Below, piece after piece: positions 11,051-21,927 of a stretch of DNA of 64,000 bases. Within the stretch, counting starts at the first letter, position 1. Each line of letters begins with the position of its first letter. A model generated the notes under the pieces. It saw only the letters and a list, made by a program, of their open reading frames with translations. It ran no database searches and had not been told where the DNA came from. A program made the translations under genes and the position numbers. Source of the DNA: Anastatus disparis (taxonomy: Eukaryota > Arthropoda > Insecta > Hymenoptera > Eupelmidae); assembly GCA_017163975.1 (NCBI GenBank), contig JAFFSR010000363.1, forward strand, positions 958,001 to 1,022,000. Reading direction: 5' to 3'.

Positions 11051-11627
11051 TGTTAGGTGCAGATGCTAAGAAAAAAAAGAGTAAACAAAAATAGAAAAAC
11101 TTATGTTTCACTTATGTATTAACAAAACTTTTCACTCGCGATACACAGGAAACTTTTAACCTCCTTTCTTGCTGCCGTGAGGAAAAAGACTAAACTGAAG
11201 GCCCCAATGCTTCTGCTTTTATAGGCCTCATCACTGTTAGAGTTTCCTCTCCTTAGTTGTGTGCTCTGGTATAAATGGCGTCCATCGTGCTGGAAAATCT
11301 ACTAAACATTAGTTTGATCTCCGCCCGAACTCATGTGGCCAATGCTTTTCCCGCGCTTTTTTGTGAAACGACGCCGTGATTTTATTGCAAGTATAAATTC
11401 TCAGACCCTACTGCCGCTTACTCCGCAGCCTGAATTGGGTAACGCGCGCGTCTTTGCACATGCTCGTTCCTCAGTTGCGACCTTCATGTGACAGCCGGAG
11501 CTCCTTCTGTGAGGTCATTAAATTTCATAGAATGCTTTCATTCGTCATTTTCTGAACACATGGCTTTAACAGGGTCTAAGAGCGCACTAGCTCCCTCACT
11601 TCGAGTTTGGCTGACAATGGGGTGACA
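11051..11627 (-). repeat. BEL/Pao 5' LTR
   Basis: 577 bp, same boundaries as 7193-7770 (TG...CA on the minus strand). It contains CTTTTATAGGCC and TATAAATGG motifs in the plus-strand reading in both copies. Confidence 0.93.
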
Positions 11628-12839
11628 ATAATAAGTCGCTCAGATCAAAATAATAACTTTAATTCAATAAACAAAACAAACTGAACCTTATGTTTATTAC
11701 GAAAAAGCTATTTTATATTTTCTGTGTATTTTTTCCCATAGAATGCAGTAGTATCATGAGTCTTACTTTAACTACCTTACGGAAGGACCCAAAGAGCAGA
11801 AGAAGGTCCTTTCTGGTTTTTTTTTTTCAAAAGTTTTCACTGTATCTAATCTTTGAATGAATGGATTTTCATTCCAATCAAAGGTTGATGCTCTACATAT
11901 TAACTATTAATATTATGATATTAATAGATATTCAACTTAAAATCTATTTATCACATTACTTCATGTTGAAAACTTTGATCATCGATGGATACAGTCAGCC
12001 ACTTTCACGACCAACAATCCACCAATATTCATTGAGATTAAATTTTTAAGAATCGCGGTGTACATGGCACATAAACTAATCTCTTTTGAAAAAAAGTCAG
12101 AGGTACTTGGATGGGAGTATAACCCAAGCTCTCCAGATTGGAAAGCCAGAACCTCATCTGTTACTCCACTGTACTCTTACATAAAAAATTTTTGACAGTA
12201 AAAACCGACTTAAAAAACATTGCACTAAAATATAACAAATAATATATTATCCTCAGAAATTATACGCATACTAAACATCCAACACATATGTAACGAGCAT
12301 ATTATAGATTATCTAATTATTTGAAAGAGCACAAACGTACTATTTTTTATTAGACTGCTTACAAATAAATCAGCTTATTAGTAAGACAATATATACGTGA
12401 AAATATTATAATTTTTTAAATCGGTGCCAGCCTAAAAAAATTGCCTCAAATCTAATAAAAAATTTTGAAAGTGAACAAAGGAAGCTATAGATACCTAATT
12501 AAACGTTAGAAAATATTAAGGGAACTATTTATAAAAATATTTTTATTAGGATTTTTTAGACAAGGTACCCGAACAACTGGTGGGTCACTTATCCCCTCCT
12601 ACAAAATTTAGAGTAAGGATGAAGAATATTTTATTCGATATTTCAAAATTATTAATTTATAATATGCAATACAATTCTTTTTAATTATCGAAATGATAAT
12701 AACTTATATTGAATTGTGAAATATAAATTTAAAAGATTTTAATCTAATATTTTTAACTATCATAAATTTTATATTGAATCAGAAAATATAAAATTTACAC
12801 ATAAATTATTGTGTGTATGAAGGATGAGGAGTTGGTTAC
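11628..12839. other. Unassigned AT-rich region
   Basis: No gene recognised. Around 12060-12180 is a less AT-rich patch (TACTTGGATGGGAGTATAAC) that resembles transcribed repeat DNA but matches nothing I can name. Confidence 0.5.
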
Positions 12840-12995
12840 AGACAAGGTGATTGAAATACTCATATTTTAAAGTTTGAAAACATTTATTGATAATAAATAA
12901 AGCATACATTACAACGTAGCATTCATACATCTCATTACTGTGTACACATGATAAATAATGAATTCATATATGATTATAAATAAGTCTTGTTTTCC

Positions 12996-13861
12996 TTAAA
13001 CTAGATTCTTATTTTTTAATGATTCATCTAGATCATTTACAAAATTATCATTCATACTAGACATCATACTTTTCATATTGTTAGCATGATGGTATTCATA
13101 TTGAGATTCTTGTTGTTGTTCTAATACATTTTTCATATAAATTACTATTTCTTGTAATACATAATCTACAGATTTTGCGAGAATATTTGAATATTGAATT
13201 CTATAATCTATACATATCATTAATTCTTTCAGATGTTTAAAAGTTGCACGTTTAAATACTAACGATCGACTATATCACCCATGTTTTTTCAGTGGTCCAC
13301 CACTCTCTTCTGCTTTTGGTTGAGCATTATTGGGTACCAGTTCAGAAGCTCTCTTGTTAAAACTAATCATGAAGCGGATAGTGTATCAAGGTACAGAGAG
13401 TCGCTGATTCAACATAGATTCCTTGTTATAACAAGTAAAAAATTTGTCAATTTATCAAACTCCTGCTTCAACGCCTCCCAACAGTCGACTGATAGAGGTA
13501 GACCTTGAAAATTGGATCCGCAGAAACGCACTACAAGAACAAACTTTTCTTCTCCTATATTCTCCAAGTCCACCTGGATAATTTTCCCAAAAGAACTGTT
13601 TAGTCCGTAGACCATCGGTAGAAGCTGCTGCCAATCATTTTTCTTGCTATTCTGTTTTATTAAATATTCCAGGTCGTTACCAAAGGATTGTTCCAGGCTT
13701 CTTTTTTGATCAGCCGTCTTGATTAGTTTTTTTTGCTTGTTACTGCTGTTACCGTCGACCACATACAACTCTGGCTTGACCGAGTGGATGCCACTTCTTA
13801 CATACTGTAAAAAATTGGTGGGAATGTCGTACAAAGGTGGCGTGCAACCAATCGGAGACAT
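12996..13861 (-). pseudogene. Polinton-linked conserved protein, unassigned (two pieces)
   Basis: A 150-residue frame (13861-13409) is followed, after a gap with stops, by a 74-residue frame (13220-12996). The first ends with FQGLPLSVDCWEALKQ, which recalls the C-terminal beta-helix motif of PC4/p15 single-strand DNA-binding proteins (GISLSVEQW); that link is only a guess. Before the second, LVFKRATFKHLKEL can be read, suggesting both are one gene. It lies directly downstream of the protease. Confidence 0.5.
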
Positions 13862-13919
13862 TCAAGTATAAAATTACGCATAGCAAGTTTTTTTTACAAA
13901 ATTCTTGACTATAGTATCA

Positions 13920-14318
13920 TTTTTTTTGCAAATTCTGCGAGAAATTTTCGAAGAATTTCTTGAAACCCAATCCTCTGGACATATTATACAGAATCATGAT
14001 ATAATAATGACCGAAAACATTGGAATATTTGCTTTGTGAACGTTTATTATTCTATCTAAATTTTTTACAATTTTGCTGAATACGTCATAAATGTTGTGGA
14101 ATTTGTGGTGGCTTACCAAAACTATCAAAGTACACACCTGTGCCATACTTATCAACGTATGTGGCAACCCAATGCGTACTATGCTGGTTATAATTTTGCG
14201 TATTAAGCACAAATGCACAAGGTTTTACGCACATCAGAGGAACCCGATCCACTGGATAAACGCCTACTGCATGAAACTTAATCCGTATCAGATACCGTAT
14301 AATCTCTTTTAAATTCAT
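13920..14318 (-). pseudogene. PRO: Polinton adenain-like cysteine protease
   Basis: Starts at ATG 14318. HWVATYVDK supplies the His block and YFDSFGKPP the Asp block of the Polinton maturation protease. Two stops follow (one at 14085-14087), then in the same frame SNVFGHYYIM at about 14024-13995. In active relatives this block has Cys before Gly-His-Tyr; here the codon at 14013-14015 is TTC (Phe), so the catalytic Cys is gone. SRGLGFKKF follows as in the family. Confidence 0.83.
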
Positions 14319-14848
14319 TGCGGAGAATTTCGAAAAATTCTTCCAAAATCAGCGATTTTACGCTGGGGTTAAGTTTCAGTAAATAATGTTTTAGATTAGC
14401 AACGTTATTTAGTGCACACGCGTAATTTAAATAAGGTAATTTTATGTAACGATGCATGCACTGTACACTGCTGAAATTTAAATTTCTAAAAGCTGGACAA
14501 TCATGTTCTTTTTCTAAATTTTCATCTTACAGGTGGTAAGCTTAGAAAGTAGTTCAACTTTTACTTAACCTCGCACGAAAATTGTACGACGATGCTTGTA
14601 AATATCTTCCAAATTTTTGTATATTCTTTTCATCGATTGTTACCTTCGTACTACTCCAGACCAAGATCATTCAGTGTCACGTAATTGTTCTATTTCAAAA
14701 CATTTTCAGGTAAGCATGTTACATTACAAGGAGGTGCCACAATCCAATGAGCAATAAAGTTTTTATAAATAGCAAGTACAGCCACCTCCTTTGAAATCAA
14801 AGTATTTTTGTTGTCCTGTAAAAACTGCACTTTAATCACCACCTCCAT
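14319..14848 (-). pseudogene. Polinton-linked HWI/APP protein
   Basis: ATG at 14848 begins a frame with a VQFLQDN start, ISKEVAVLAI and HWIVAPP, then NYVTLNDLGLE in continuation. The rest is broken by stops and shifts down to the protease start at 14318. This ORF type lies between the major capsid and protease genes. The second Polinton in the window has the same start (43433). Function unknown to me. Confidence 0.6.
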
Positions 14849-15467
14849 ACTGTTTGCAATGAAAGTTACTCGCCAACTTAGATAATAAAGATGGCTTTGC
14901 TCCACTTAAATAGCGAGGAATATATTCCGAGTCAATTCCGAGCAAATTGTCGTATTCAGCATAAATTATACAATTTACAGCGCCCTCTAGCATGTCGTCG
15001 AATCTGACATCAATTCGTACATTACCATTTTTTATCAAATTCTAATGACTATCATCACTCGCCGATAAATCAGGTGTCAAATCGAAAGCGAATAGACAGT
15101 AATCGTTCAGATAGTCTTTATGGGTAATCGAATTGCTTGAATTCATAAAGTGAATACCAGTGCTGGAAAAAAGTGTATGATAAGCATCAACGTACAATTT
15201 GCTTTTTTTGAAATCTGGCTGTAAGGGTTTCGATTATTGATGGGATTATTTTCGGATTTTATGACTATTCGAATTATTCGAATAAACGGATAATACTATC
15301 CGTGATGAAATAGTGCGGATAGTAAAAAAATATTCGAATAATCAAAAAGCATTCGGATAATCGAAAAATATTCGGATAATAATTTTAATCGAATAATTCT
15401 ATTGTGTGTGTGCGAGTGCGTGCGTGCGCGTGTATGCCTGTGTGTGTGCGTGCGTGCAGGTGCAGGC

Positions 15468-15815
15468 AGCGATGCCGAAAGTGGCAGAGTCAGAGAGGGA
15501 AATTCAAAAATGTATAAAAAAAAAGTATTAAAATAAATAGTTTTCAAAATTTGATAATTAATAAATAATTCCAAAAAACAAAGTTACTATAACAAAATAA
15601 TTTTTTTTCTATTTTTTACATTTTTTTGAGTTGAACAAAATTTTGTTGAACTCAAAAAAATTTTTTAAATTGAAAAAAAATTATTTTGTTATAGTAACTT
15701 TGTTTTTTAGAATTATTTATTAATTATCAAATTTTAAAAACTATTTATTTTAATACTTTTTTTTACACATTTTTGAATTTCCCTCTCTGACTCTGCCACT
15801 TTCGGCATCGCTGGG
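15468..15815. repeat. Near-perfect 345-bp palindrome inside the hAT-like element
   Basis: Arms of about 170 bp run from CAGCGATGCCGAAAGTGG inward and meet near 15640 (GTTGAACAAAATTTTGTTG). They are nearly identical. GTGCGTGC repeats flank it on the left and GGTGCGGATGCG repeats on the right. Confidence 0.93.
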
Positions 15816-16050
15816 TGCAGGCGCGGATGCGGATGCGGGTGCTGATGCGGGTGCTGATGCGGGTGCAGGTGCGGATACGAATGCGGATGCAGGTGTGTGT
15901 ACGGGTGCAGATGCGGATGCGGGTGCGTATGCGGATCCGCACCTGCATCCGCACCCACACCTGCATGCAAGCACACACACAGTGTGTGGTTGTGTGGTCG
16001 TGTGGCTGTGTGAGTGTGTGGTTGTATGGGTGAGTAAATGTGTGGATGTG
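15816..16050. repeat. GC-rich microsatellite (GGATGCGGGTGC, then GTGTGTGG)
   Basis: Tandem GATGCGGGTGCG units pass into GTGTGGTTGTGTGG repeats, inside the hAT-like element. Histidine/proline or alanine-rich open frames here are artefacts. Confidence 0.9.
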
Positions 16051-16915
16051 TGTACCGTTAATTCTTTAAAGTTAGAATAGTCACTATCCGGATTACGGAT
16101 ACCTTTCGAATGAAAGAATTCATTATTCTTATAATTTTTATTCGGATAGTCCCACTCTTAGTTTCGATGGCACTTACATTGCATCAACGTACAAACACAA
16201 ACAATTTATATAAAAATTCTTAAATTTAAACGGGTTTAGACTTGTATCACCGTTGTAAACTTTATTCTCAATAATACGAAGTATAATTCTTTTCGGGAGT
16301 TGACCTAATATGATATTGTTGATTGTTTTCCAATGCACACCATTATGTAACATAACAGCCTTAACTACTACAGGTGTCAGTGGGTATTTTGCAGCAGTCT
16401 ACGACAGTAGTTTTTTGTATGCTTGCACAAGTGAGAATTTAATCATACTCGACGCATAAACTCGTTAAATGATACTTTTTAGCTAGTGGGCTAAAATTTA
16501 GTAATGTTTTAATGTAAGCCATGTATGCATAAGCATTGTTTAGCATTGAAACAGGTTTCTGATTGAATAGCACGTCCACTTGATTTAAAAACGAATGCAA
16601 AAGATTATTTATCGGTTCAACGTTCGGGTCTTTAGGTGGTTCAGCACAAATGCATGGTACACTAACACTAACACTTAACATTACGTGTAAGCCAAGTCTA
16701 GATACTTAGTGTTGCCAGGGATAATAAATTCAATTGTTGATTGGTCGTTGAGTAAAGATAATGGTTTGTACTGTACCTAGTAGGAGCCTTCAATTGCAGT
16801 CTGTGTCAAGGGTAATTCAAAGAGTATAATTTTGAAATTTTTTAAATTTTGTGATTTTGATTTGATTGCCTGACAAAATTTTATATGCAACAACACCATC
16901 TTAAAATTTGAATTT

Positions 16916-17394
16916 TTAGAAAATATCTCTAGCTAGACGTGCTTTGTCATTCTGCTTCTTCTTCTTTTTTGCAACTTCACCACTTTTCAAGCGTTTAGCT
17001 GCTGAGGTGTTTGTAGTACCAGGTGCACTTGGCAACTGAGTTGATGATGTATAGTTTTTTTTTCATAGTCTGATTCCTGCCCCTCTTTCGCACTCGACTC
17101 ACCCAAGAGTAATTTGTCCAGAACAACGTCAGCTTTTCTTTTGAGATTCTTACCACTCTCGCGAATGCGCCCTTCAGCCGCCTCTTTGACAGGTCTGCCA
17201 CCTAGAGTAAGATCATCTAAGATATTCTTACCTGCTCATAGAGCCCCTTTACCGACGGCTTTTGCACCTTTCTTGATCTTCGACATAGCTGCTCGGAAAA
17301 AACTTTTCAAATAACTACCTATTCCTGCACCCGACTGGTGATAACCAAAACAAGGTTTACCAACTCTAACGTTCTTATCCCCACTACCAACCAT
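16916..17394 (-). pseudogene. Small basic Polinton virion-type protein
   Basis: ATG at 17394 gives a frame with SGAGIGSYLKSFF, then KKGAKAVGKGAL, an in-frame TGA, AGKNILDDLTLGG and ESGKNLKRKADVV. A one-base slip in an A9 run at 17055-17063 then changes the frame, after which KKKKKQNDKARLARDIF runs to a stop at 16916. The Gly-rich, Lys-rich layout and the terminal RDIF are typical of the short protein between penton and major capsid genes in Polintons/adintoviruses, thought to be membrane-active or core-type. The role is an inference. Confidence 0.68.
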
Positions 17395-17439
17395 TTGGTT
17401 ATTGAAAAAATCGTCAAACTCAGACTTTTTATCGGATGC

Positions 17440-18248
17440 GCTTAAAGTGAAGCGTTACAGTCAAGGTGTCGTAGTCAAATAAAACGGGAAATCCATGTTC
17501 GTCTCTTATATCTATTTCGATCAACTGAAACACTGCAGTAGTAGGTACATAAGCGGTGAAAAGTTTTTAATGTAAACGCCTCCGTAAACGTTATCGCGCA
17601 AATGAAGCAAGACTATACGTAGTAAGCTTGTGCGCATATCACCTGTTACGTGCGGCTGACAAATGTTGCTGTGAACCATGATTGCGATTGGCGATCCGCT
17701 TACAAGATTTGTTAGACGATTAGCGGTAATGTAGCGTTCTTTATTACCTTTGCAGAAGAAAATTGGTACATTTTCTAGACCTAAAATTGTAAGTAATTTT
17801 CCCGATAGTGTAAACGTGTGCATATAAGTTGTACAATTTTCTCCACATCGACAACTAATCTGAACATAGCCACCAGCTTGCGTTTCAAAATATAAATGAT
17901 TTTTCATGTTCTCAAGATTATTTATTTCTTCTATAAGACTTTTAATGTCACGATAAAAAACAGGTTCGACTCTGGCAAACGCCTCAGTTCTCTGTTGAGT
18001 CTTCTCTGTTTCTCGCTAAACATTTCCAATTTCACGTTTGGCTGTTTTAAAGTAATGACTCCCTCCTGCTCAACCATTAAGATATGCTGAAATGTAAGAG
18101 GTATTTGAATTTCCGTGAGTCCTACACACCAGTTGCCATGTAGATTAAAATTTTGTGATAATTGTGTAGTAAAATATGTTACCACATTGTGTAGAAAAAC
18201 AACCTTGCTGCTGTTGCTTGGTAAAACCATGTAAAATTCATCGATCAT
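17440..18248 (-). pseudogene. Polinton penton-like minor capsid protein
   Basis: ATG at 18248 overlaps the integrase stop (ATGA). It begins DEFYMVLPSNSSKVVF and reads to a break at 17931. It resumes in another frame (17907-17521) with SGKLLTILGLENV and DMRTSLLRIV, then in a third frame IEIDIRDEHGFPV and TLTVTLHF near 17450. This is the conserved Polinton minor capsid candidate that opens with LPSNSS. The same N-terminus occurs at 42133. Minor capsid/penton is the usual inference for this family. Confidence 0.75.
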
Positions 18249-19371
18249 TGTAAATTTTTTAAATCTTTAGCCGCTATCCAAGAATTAAATTTTTCTAGAT
18301 ACCCTCTCCAACTGACCAAATATTGTTTTCTTGACCTCCTACCTTTGCTCTTCAAAACCTCATTAACCTCAAAAGCTTCGCTAGCTTAATCCTTGCACAC
18401 ACTGCTCAACGGTTCTTCGTAAAAATATCCGTCAATTTTTTCTCCACCAAGATCTGTAAAAGTATAGACCGGTATTTGTCCTCTTATGTCGAATCTAACA
18501 ATTGTAAACAGCTCCAGAGTCCATCCACCCTCGTATGCTTTCCTGAAGGCTGTCTTGGCCACGAATCACTGACATGAATCAGATCACCAACGCTGTATTT
18601 AGCTACTCAAAATGTTTTTTTTTCGCTATAACGCAACGTCAAATTCCGAAGTATCACCTAAGCATTATATAAGTTGAATTCGAAAGGGGGCATTTTTATG
18701 GGACTGTGCCACGACTCGTTGTAACACGTCACAATTCTTTGCAAAACATCTATATAATGTCTTGTGCGCAAATGAGTAAAGCATCGCCAGATTTGACCTT
18801 TGAGAGTTCGAATAAAACGTTTGGTAATGGTTGCTCTTATATCAGGGTCCTTGACGACTCGGTAGATAATCTGTTTCTTTCTTAGCACTTCTTGCACCTC
18901 TTGACCGATAAATTTCTTACCTTTATTAGTCTGAAGGTAAATAGGATGTCTACTATTACATCGTGATATGATTTTGTCTAATGCTAAAGCGATGCTTTTG
19001 CTGGTTTCATCGAGAAAAGGCTCTACGCAGGCAAACTTTAAAAGTGCATCGATGAAAATGAGAATATAGCTGTACCCATCATTGTAGGTTTCAAGTAATC
19101 CAAAATCTGCCAAGTCAGCTTTCCACATTTCAAAGGGGGAGAAAACATTGTAATGTCTACGAGGAAAACGATGTCTCACGAGTGCGTGTAAAGTATGTGC
19201 TTTCTGACTCTTCAGCTATTCAGCAATCGTATTGTTATAAAATTTTTTGGGTTTTGCGTGTTTCAGTGAATGAGCACCAGTGTACGCTGATGGTGCAGAA
19301 AAATTATAGTAATAATGCTCAAAATCGTCCGGCTTTGTCGTCTCTTTCTTCTTTTTCTCCTTCTTTCTCAT
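18245..19371 (-). pseudogene. INT: Polinton retroviral-type integrase with chromodomain-like tail
   Basis: ATG at 19371 runs in one frame to 18658 with one TAG at 19216-19218. HTLHALVRHRFPRRHY precedes the catalytic core. WKADLADF carries the first Asp. The second Asp block reads LQTNKGKKF (Asp to Asn at 18925-18927), and the Glu block reads TKRFIRTLK (Glu to Lys at 18820-18822). Beyond 18658, in other frames, come GEKIDGYFYEE and KQYLVSWRGYLEKFNSW, the chromodomain-like C-terminus. Two of the three DDE residues are lost. Confidence 0.87.
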
Positions 19372-19907
19372 GGCTCCTCCTCTCACAGACTAGCTTTTTC
19401 TCTCTCTTTCGTTGACTTTTAAATGTATTTTTATTGCATTTCAAAAATTTATCAAACGCAATTTTGCTGATTATTCACAAAACAGTAATGCCAGCTGCGG
19501 TCTTTTCACTACCATCCGTAGTTTCCGAGAGCATGTGTTGAAATGCTCGGCCAGCCAAGAGTCTGTCTGCTTTTATATGATTCGTTATTTTTTTATTTGA
19601 ATATTAAATATCGTGCTCTAAACAGGCATTGTTAAGAGGGTTTTTTCCTCTCTGATCTCGTCCTAGATGCTCTTCGAGATGCGTGTCAGGGCCGAGAAAC
19701 TGGTAGCCTGGTACATGCATTTCAAAGAGTACAACTGAAATTAATCGGTCTAAGAAAGTACGAGTTTCCTTCTCCTCCTTCATTACTCTTTTTATGTTTT
19801 TACCTACGGGTCCATCTTAGCTGTTCGATGCGACTCTTTTTTGCAGGGGTCAATGGCGTAGCTGATAGTTCGCTACCAACTTTTCTACGCTTTTTCGCAC
19901 TCTTAAC

Positions 19908-20587
19908 TTATTTGTCCTTCACGCTTGTTTGACTAGCAGCTGTTGAAGTATAATGACGTTCGTTTTCTGACGACGATGAGAGCGATGACTTAGGGCTATG
20001 AGATGCAATCTTACGCAACAGTTGATCGTTACCAATAAATTCTCGAGGTATACCAACTTGTCGCAAGACGCGTGCAAACTGTTTGTATCTGCGCACTGGT
20101 AGTCTTTATCTACTTCTTATAGCCTTGTACACTAAATCGACAATATTAGTACCCTTGACAACAGAGCGATTTAGCTTTATGATACCACAATGAGATGACT
20201 TGCATTGCTTCGAAATTTCTGCGGTACTGACTTGACAAGCTGTTCGTCGTCAATTTTGTCATTATTGTCTTTATCCATTGTCGTTCCCGTTTCTAATAAT
20301 GTTATCTCGTGTGGATGTATTATACTTCTACTCTCATCCTCCTCCTCCTCTTTCAGATGTAAATAATGCTACTAGATTTGCTGATATTGCAGAGATTTTT
20401 GGTGCTAATCACCCGTAGAATGTAAAATTTTACTCATTTCCTCGTCAAGGCGTGTCATGGCTGTACTAGGTGTCCGGACACTGAATGTTGGTGGTGTATG
20501 ATTAGTAGTTGTTACGTTATGCTGCTGCTGATGCTGTTGCCCCAAACACTCTTGCGGTACTAAAATCATTTTTCTTGCGTACTTCAT
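19908..20587 (-). pseudogene. Polinton conserved MILVP protein
   Basis: ATG at 20587 reads MKYARKMILVPQE, a Gln/His-rich linker and TPSTAMTRLDEEMSKIL, then a stop at 20405. In shifted frames NIVDLV and RYKQFARVLRQVGIPREFIG follow to 19908. The protein at 40214-41077 has the same two-part layout. It is a hallmark Polinton protein of unsettled function next to the integrase. Its start overlaps the stop of the small ORF upstream. Confidence 0.72.
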
Positions 20588-20739
20588 GCAGATAAAACAG
20601 GTTTCACAATTAGCCGCACCAGATATGCTGATTTTGACACCAATTTCCTTCTTACCTCCAAACTACCTAGTTTAGCGAGTTTTCGCAACAGAGGTGCAAA
20701 TTTTTGCAAATTTTGAGTTTGACGCACATTGAAATTCAT
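20584..20739 (-). CDS. 51-codon ORF upstream of the MILVP gene
   Basis: An uninterrupted frame from ATG 20739 to TGA 20584-20586, rich in Leu, Lys and Arg (LLRKLAKLGSLEVRRKL). Its position and composition match the small ORF before the MILVP gene in the second Polinton (39850). Its stop shares bases with the next start. It may be a truncated remnant. Confidence 0.4.
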   Translation of the reverse strand: MNFNVRQTQNLQKFAPLLRKLAKLGSLEVRRKLVSKSAYLVRLIVKPVLSA

Positions 20740-20744
20740 AATTC

Positions 20745-21923
20745 TGATTCCGTCATTCGAAAGAGCGGAAAAAAATACAAAAAAAATAGTTCAAAAGTTT
20801 AGCCAAATAAGTTTACGAAATAGATCCTGAATAATGAAACATAAAACGAGGTCGCAAAAGCTAATTTTTTAGCGAGAGAGTTTGAGAAAAATTAGGAATA
20901 TTCGGAGTCTATAAAAACTCCGGCATGCAAATTTTAAGATCGTTTTAAGCAATATTGCGTCAGAAATAAAAAAAATCAAAAAATCACGTTTTTGAGGTTA
21001 TATAGTGAAAGGAAGGGTCTAGAGGTCTAAAAATTTGGCTAAGGAGTCTTTTTTATATGATCTTTTGAGTGGGAAAGCCTGTTCATCAAAACCGCTGCGG
21101 GCAATTTTTACATGCTTATCCCCCTACAGCGTTTACGTTATAATTAAAGATAGAAATTTGTAACACACTAATTGATTACAATTAATTAAAAAGTTCCTCA
21201 GACAATTACAAAAATAAAATTTCAACTTAATTTTCATATTCCAAGGGTGTAGGGTAAATGTGAGCATTGCTATCGCTACCCAACTCCTGTCAATTTTTAT
21301 TAAACATTTTCTTTTTAATATTTTCTTTTTCTCTTTTTTTTTACTTACTTTCAGAAAAATAAATCACAAGGTCTATTTATTATTTAGTATTAATGAAAAA
21401 AAAACTATTGCGAAAGAAAAATAATTTCATTTTAATATTTTTCTTTTGATCTTTAAACCTTCTACTCCAGTAAAAATTCTGATAATTTATTATTTTGTCG
21501 TTTTGACGCTTGTAAGAAAAAGAAAATTTTATATTAATTTATTTGTTATGTATTTTATCGTAAAAATTATCAATCACCACAAAAAGCCATTCTAAACTTT
21601 GAAAGTATTTCTAAATAATGCATTAACAAGTTAGTTATGTGAGTATGTTTCCTTTTTTTTTTATTTTTTCATGAAGCAGTTTTTATGAATGAAAAGAAGC
21701 AAATTCATTTTTACTGAAAATTGCCATATTCAATGCTTTGAAATTTGTCTTTGATAAAAAGTCAGTAAAAGAAAATGTTATTATTATTTCTTCCTTTTTT
21801 ACAACACCCTAAAAATAAGAAAAATGATAAAATCTTTAAAAAATTTGCAATATATTCATTTTGTCCTATCATTTCTTATTTAATAAAAATTCTTTTTCTC
21901 TTTTTTTTTGTTGCTATTTTAAC
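20745..21923. other. AT-rich region, nothing recognised
   Basis: Where Polinton polymerase genes might be expected upstream of relic 1, no family motif is visible in any frame. Confidence 0.6.
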
Positions 21924-21927
21924 TTAA

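Larger units (their letters stand above)
7193..11627 (-). mobile_element. BEL/Pao LTR retrotransposon, internally deleted
   Basis: Two LTRs (7193-7770 and 11051-11627) in the same orientation flank 3.3 kb of internal sequence. It reads on the minus strand as gag, zinc knuckles, DUF1758-type protease and the first part of RT. The rest of RT, RNase H and integrase are absent, so this is a deletion derivative. A TTAA MITE sits inside at 7902-8282. The 5-bp flanks (AAAGA left, ATAAT right) do not match, so no target duplication is visible. Stops and frameshifts show it is dead. Confidence 0.92.
15227..16168. mobile_element. hAT-like nonautonomous element with 8-bp target duplication
   Basis: The element spans 15235-16160 (926 bp). 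GTTTCGAT flanks it on both sides (15227-15234 and 16161-16168), and the capsid frame continues across when one copy is kept. The ends share TGGGAYTAT a few bases in (TATTGATGGGATTAT left; TAAGAGTGGGACTAT as the complement of the right end). Subterminal ATTCGAATA and ATTCGGATA repeats lie at both ends. An 8-bp duplication and short imperfect terminal repeats are hallmarks of the hAT superfamily. Inside is a 345-bp palindrome flanked by microsatellites. Confidence 0.88.
14832..16899 (-). pseudogene. MCP: Polinton major capsid protein, split by a hAT-like element
   Basis: Starts at ATG 16899. Recognisable blocks, in several frames: FELPLTQTAIEG, STIEFIIPGNTKYLDL, VEPINNLLHSFLNQVDVLF (16630-16570), ILGQLPKRI, NPFKFKNFYIN and LYVDAM. 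At 15227-16168 a transposon interrupts. The frame resumes at 15226 with QPDFKKSKLYVDAY, CLFAFDLTPDLSA and CIIYAEYDN near the C-terminus. It is the double jelly-roll capsid subunit of Polintons. About 346 codons remain against roughly 500-650 in intact relatives; the middle block seen in the second copy (RSKDAFCLI) is deleted here. Confidence 0.83.
12840..20739 (-). mobile_element. Polinton/Maverick (adintovirus-like) relic 1
   Basis: Reading the minus strand from 20739 down: small ORF, MILVP protein, integrase, penton-like protein, small basic protein, major capsid protein, HWI/APP protein, cysteine protease and a further conserved ORF. This gene set and order is diagnostic of Polintons. DNA polymerase B and the packaging ATPase are not visible and terminal inverted repeats were not found, so at least half the element is missing. 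Every gene carries damage. Edges are approximate. Confidence 0.88.

Noticed and set aside
7188..11632. Target-site duplication around the BEL/Pao element
   Set aside because: The 5-bp flanks AAAGA and ATAAT do not match.
12103..12115. GTACTTGGATGGG, like box C of 5S rRNA
   Set aside because: The rest of the 5S sequence is absent on both sides, and no 120-nt fold is apparent.
12562..12578. AAGGTACCCGAACAACT shared exactly with 59304-59320
   Set aside because: Seventeen bases with no similarity beyond; chance or a very old repeat cannot be separated.
15734..16080. Pro/His, Ala/Pro and Arg/Met-rich open frames
   Set aside because: Products of the GGATGCGGGTGC repeat read in different frames.
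20745..21923. Polinton polymerase B or packaging ATPase upstream of relic 1
   Set aside because: No polymerase or P-loop motif could be read in any frame.
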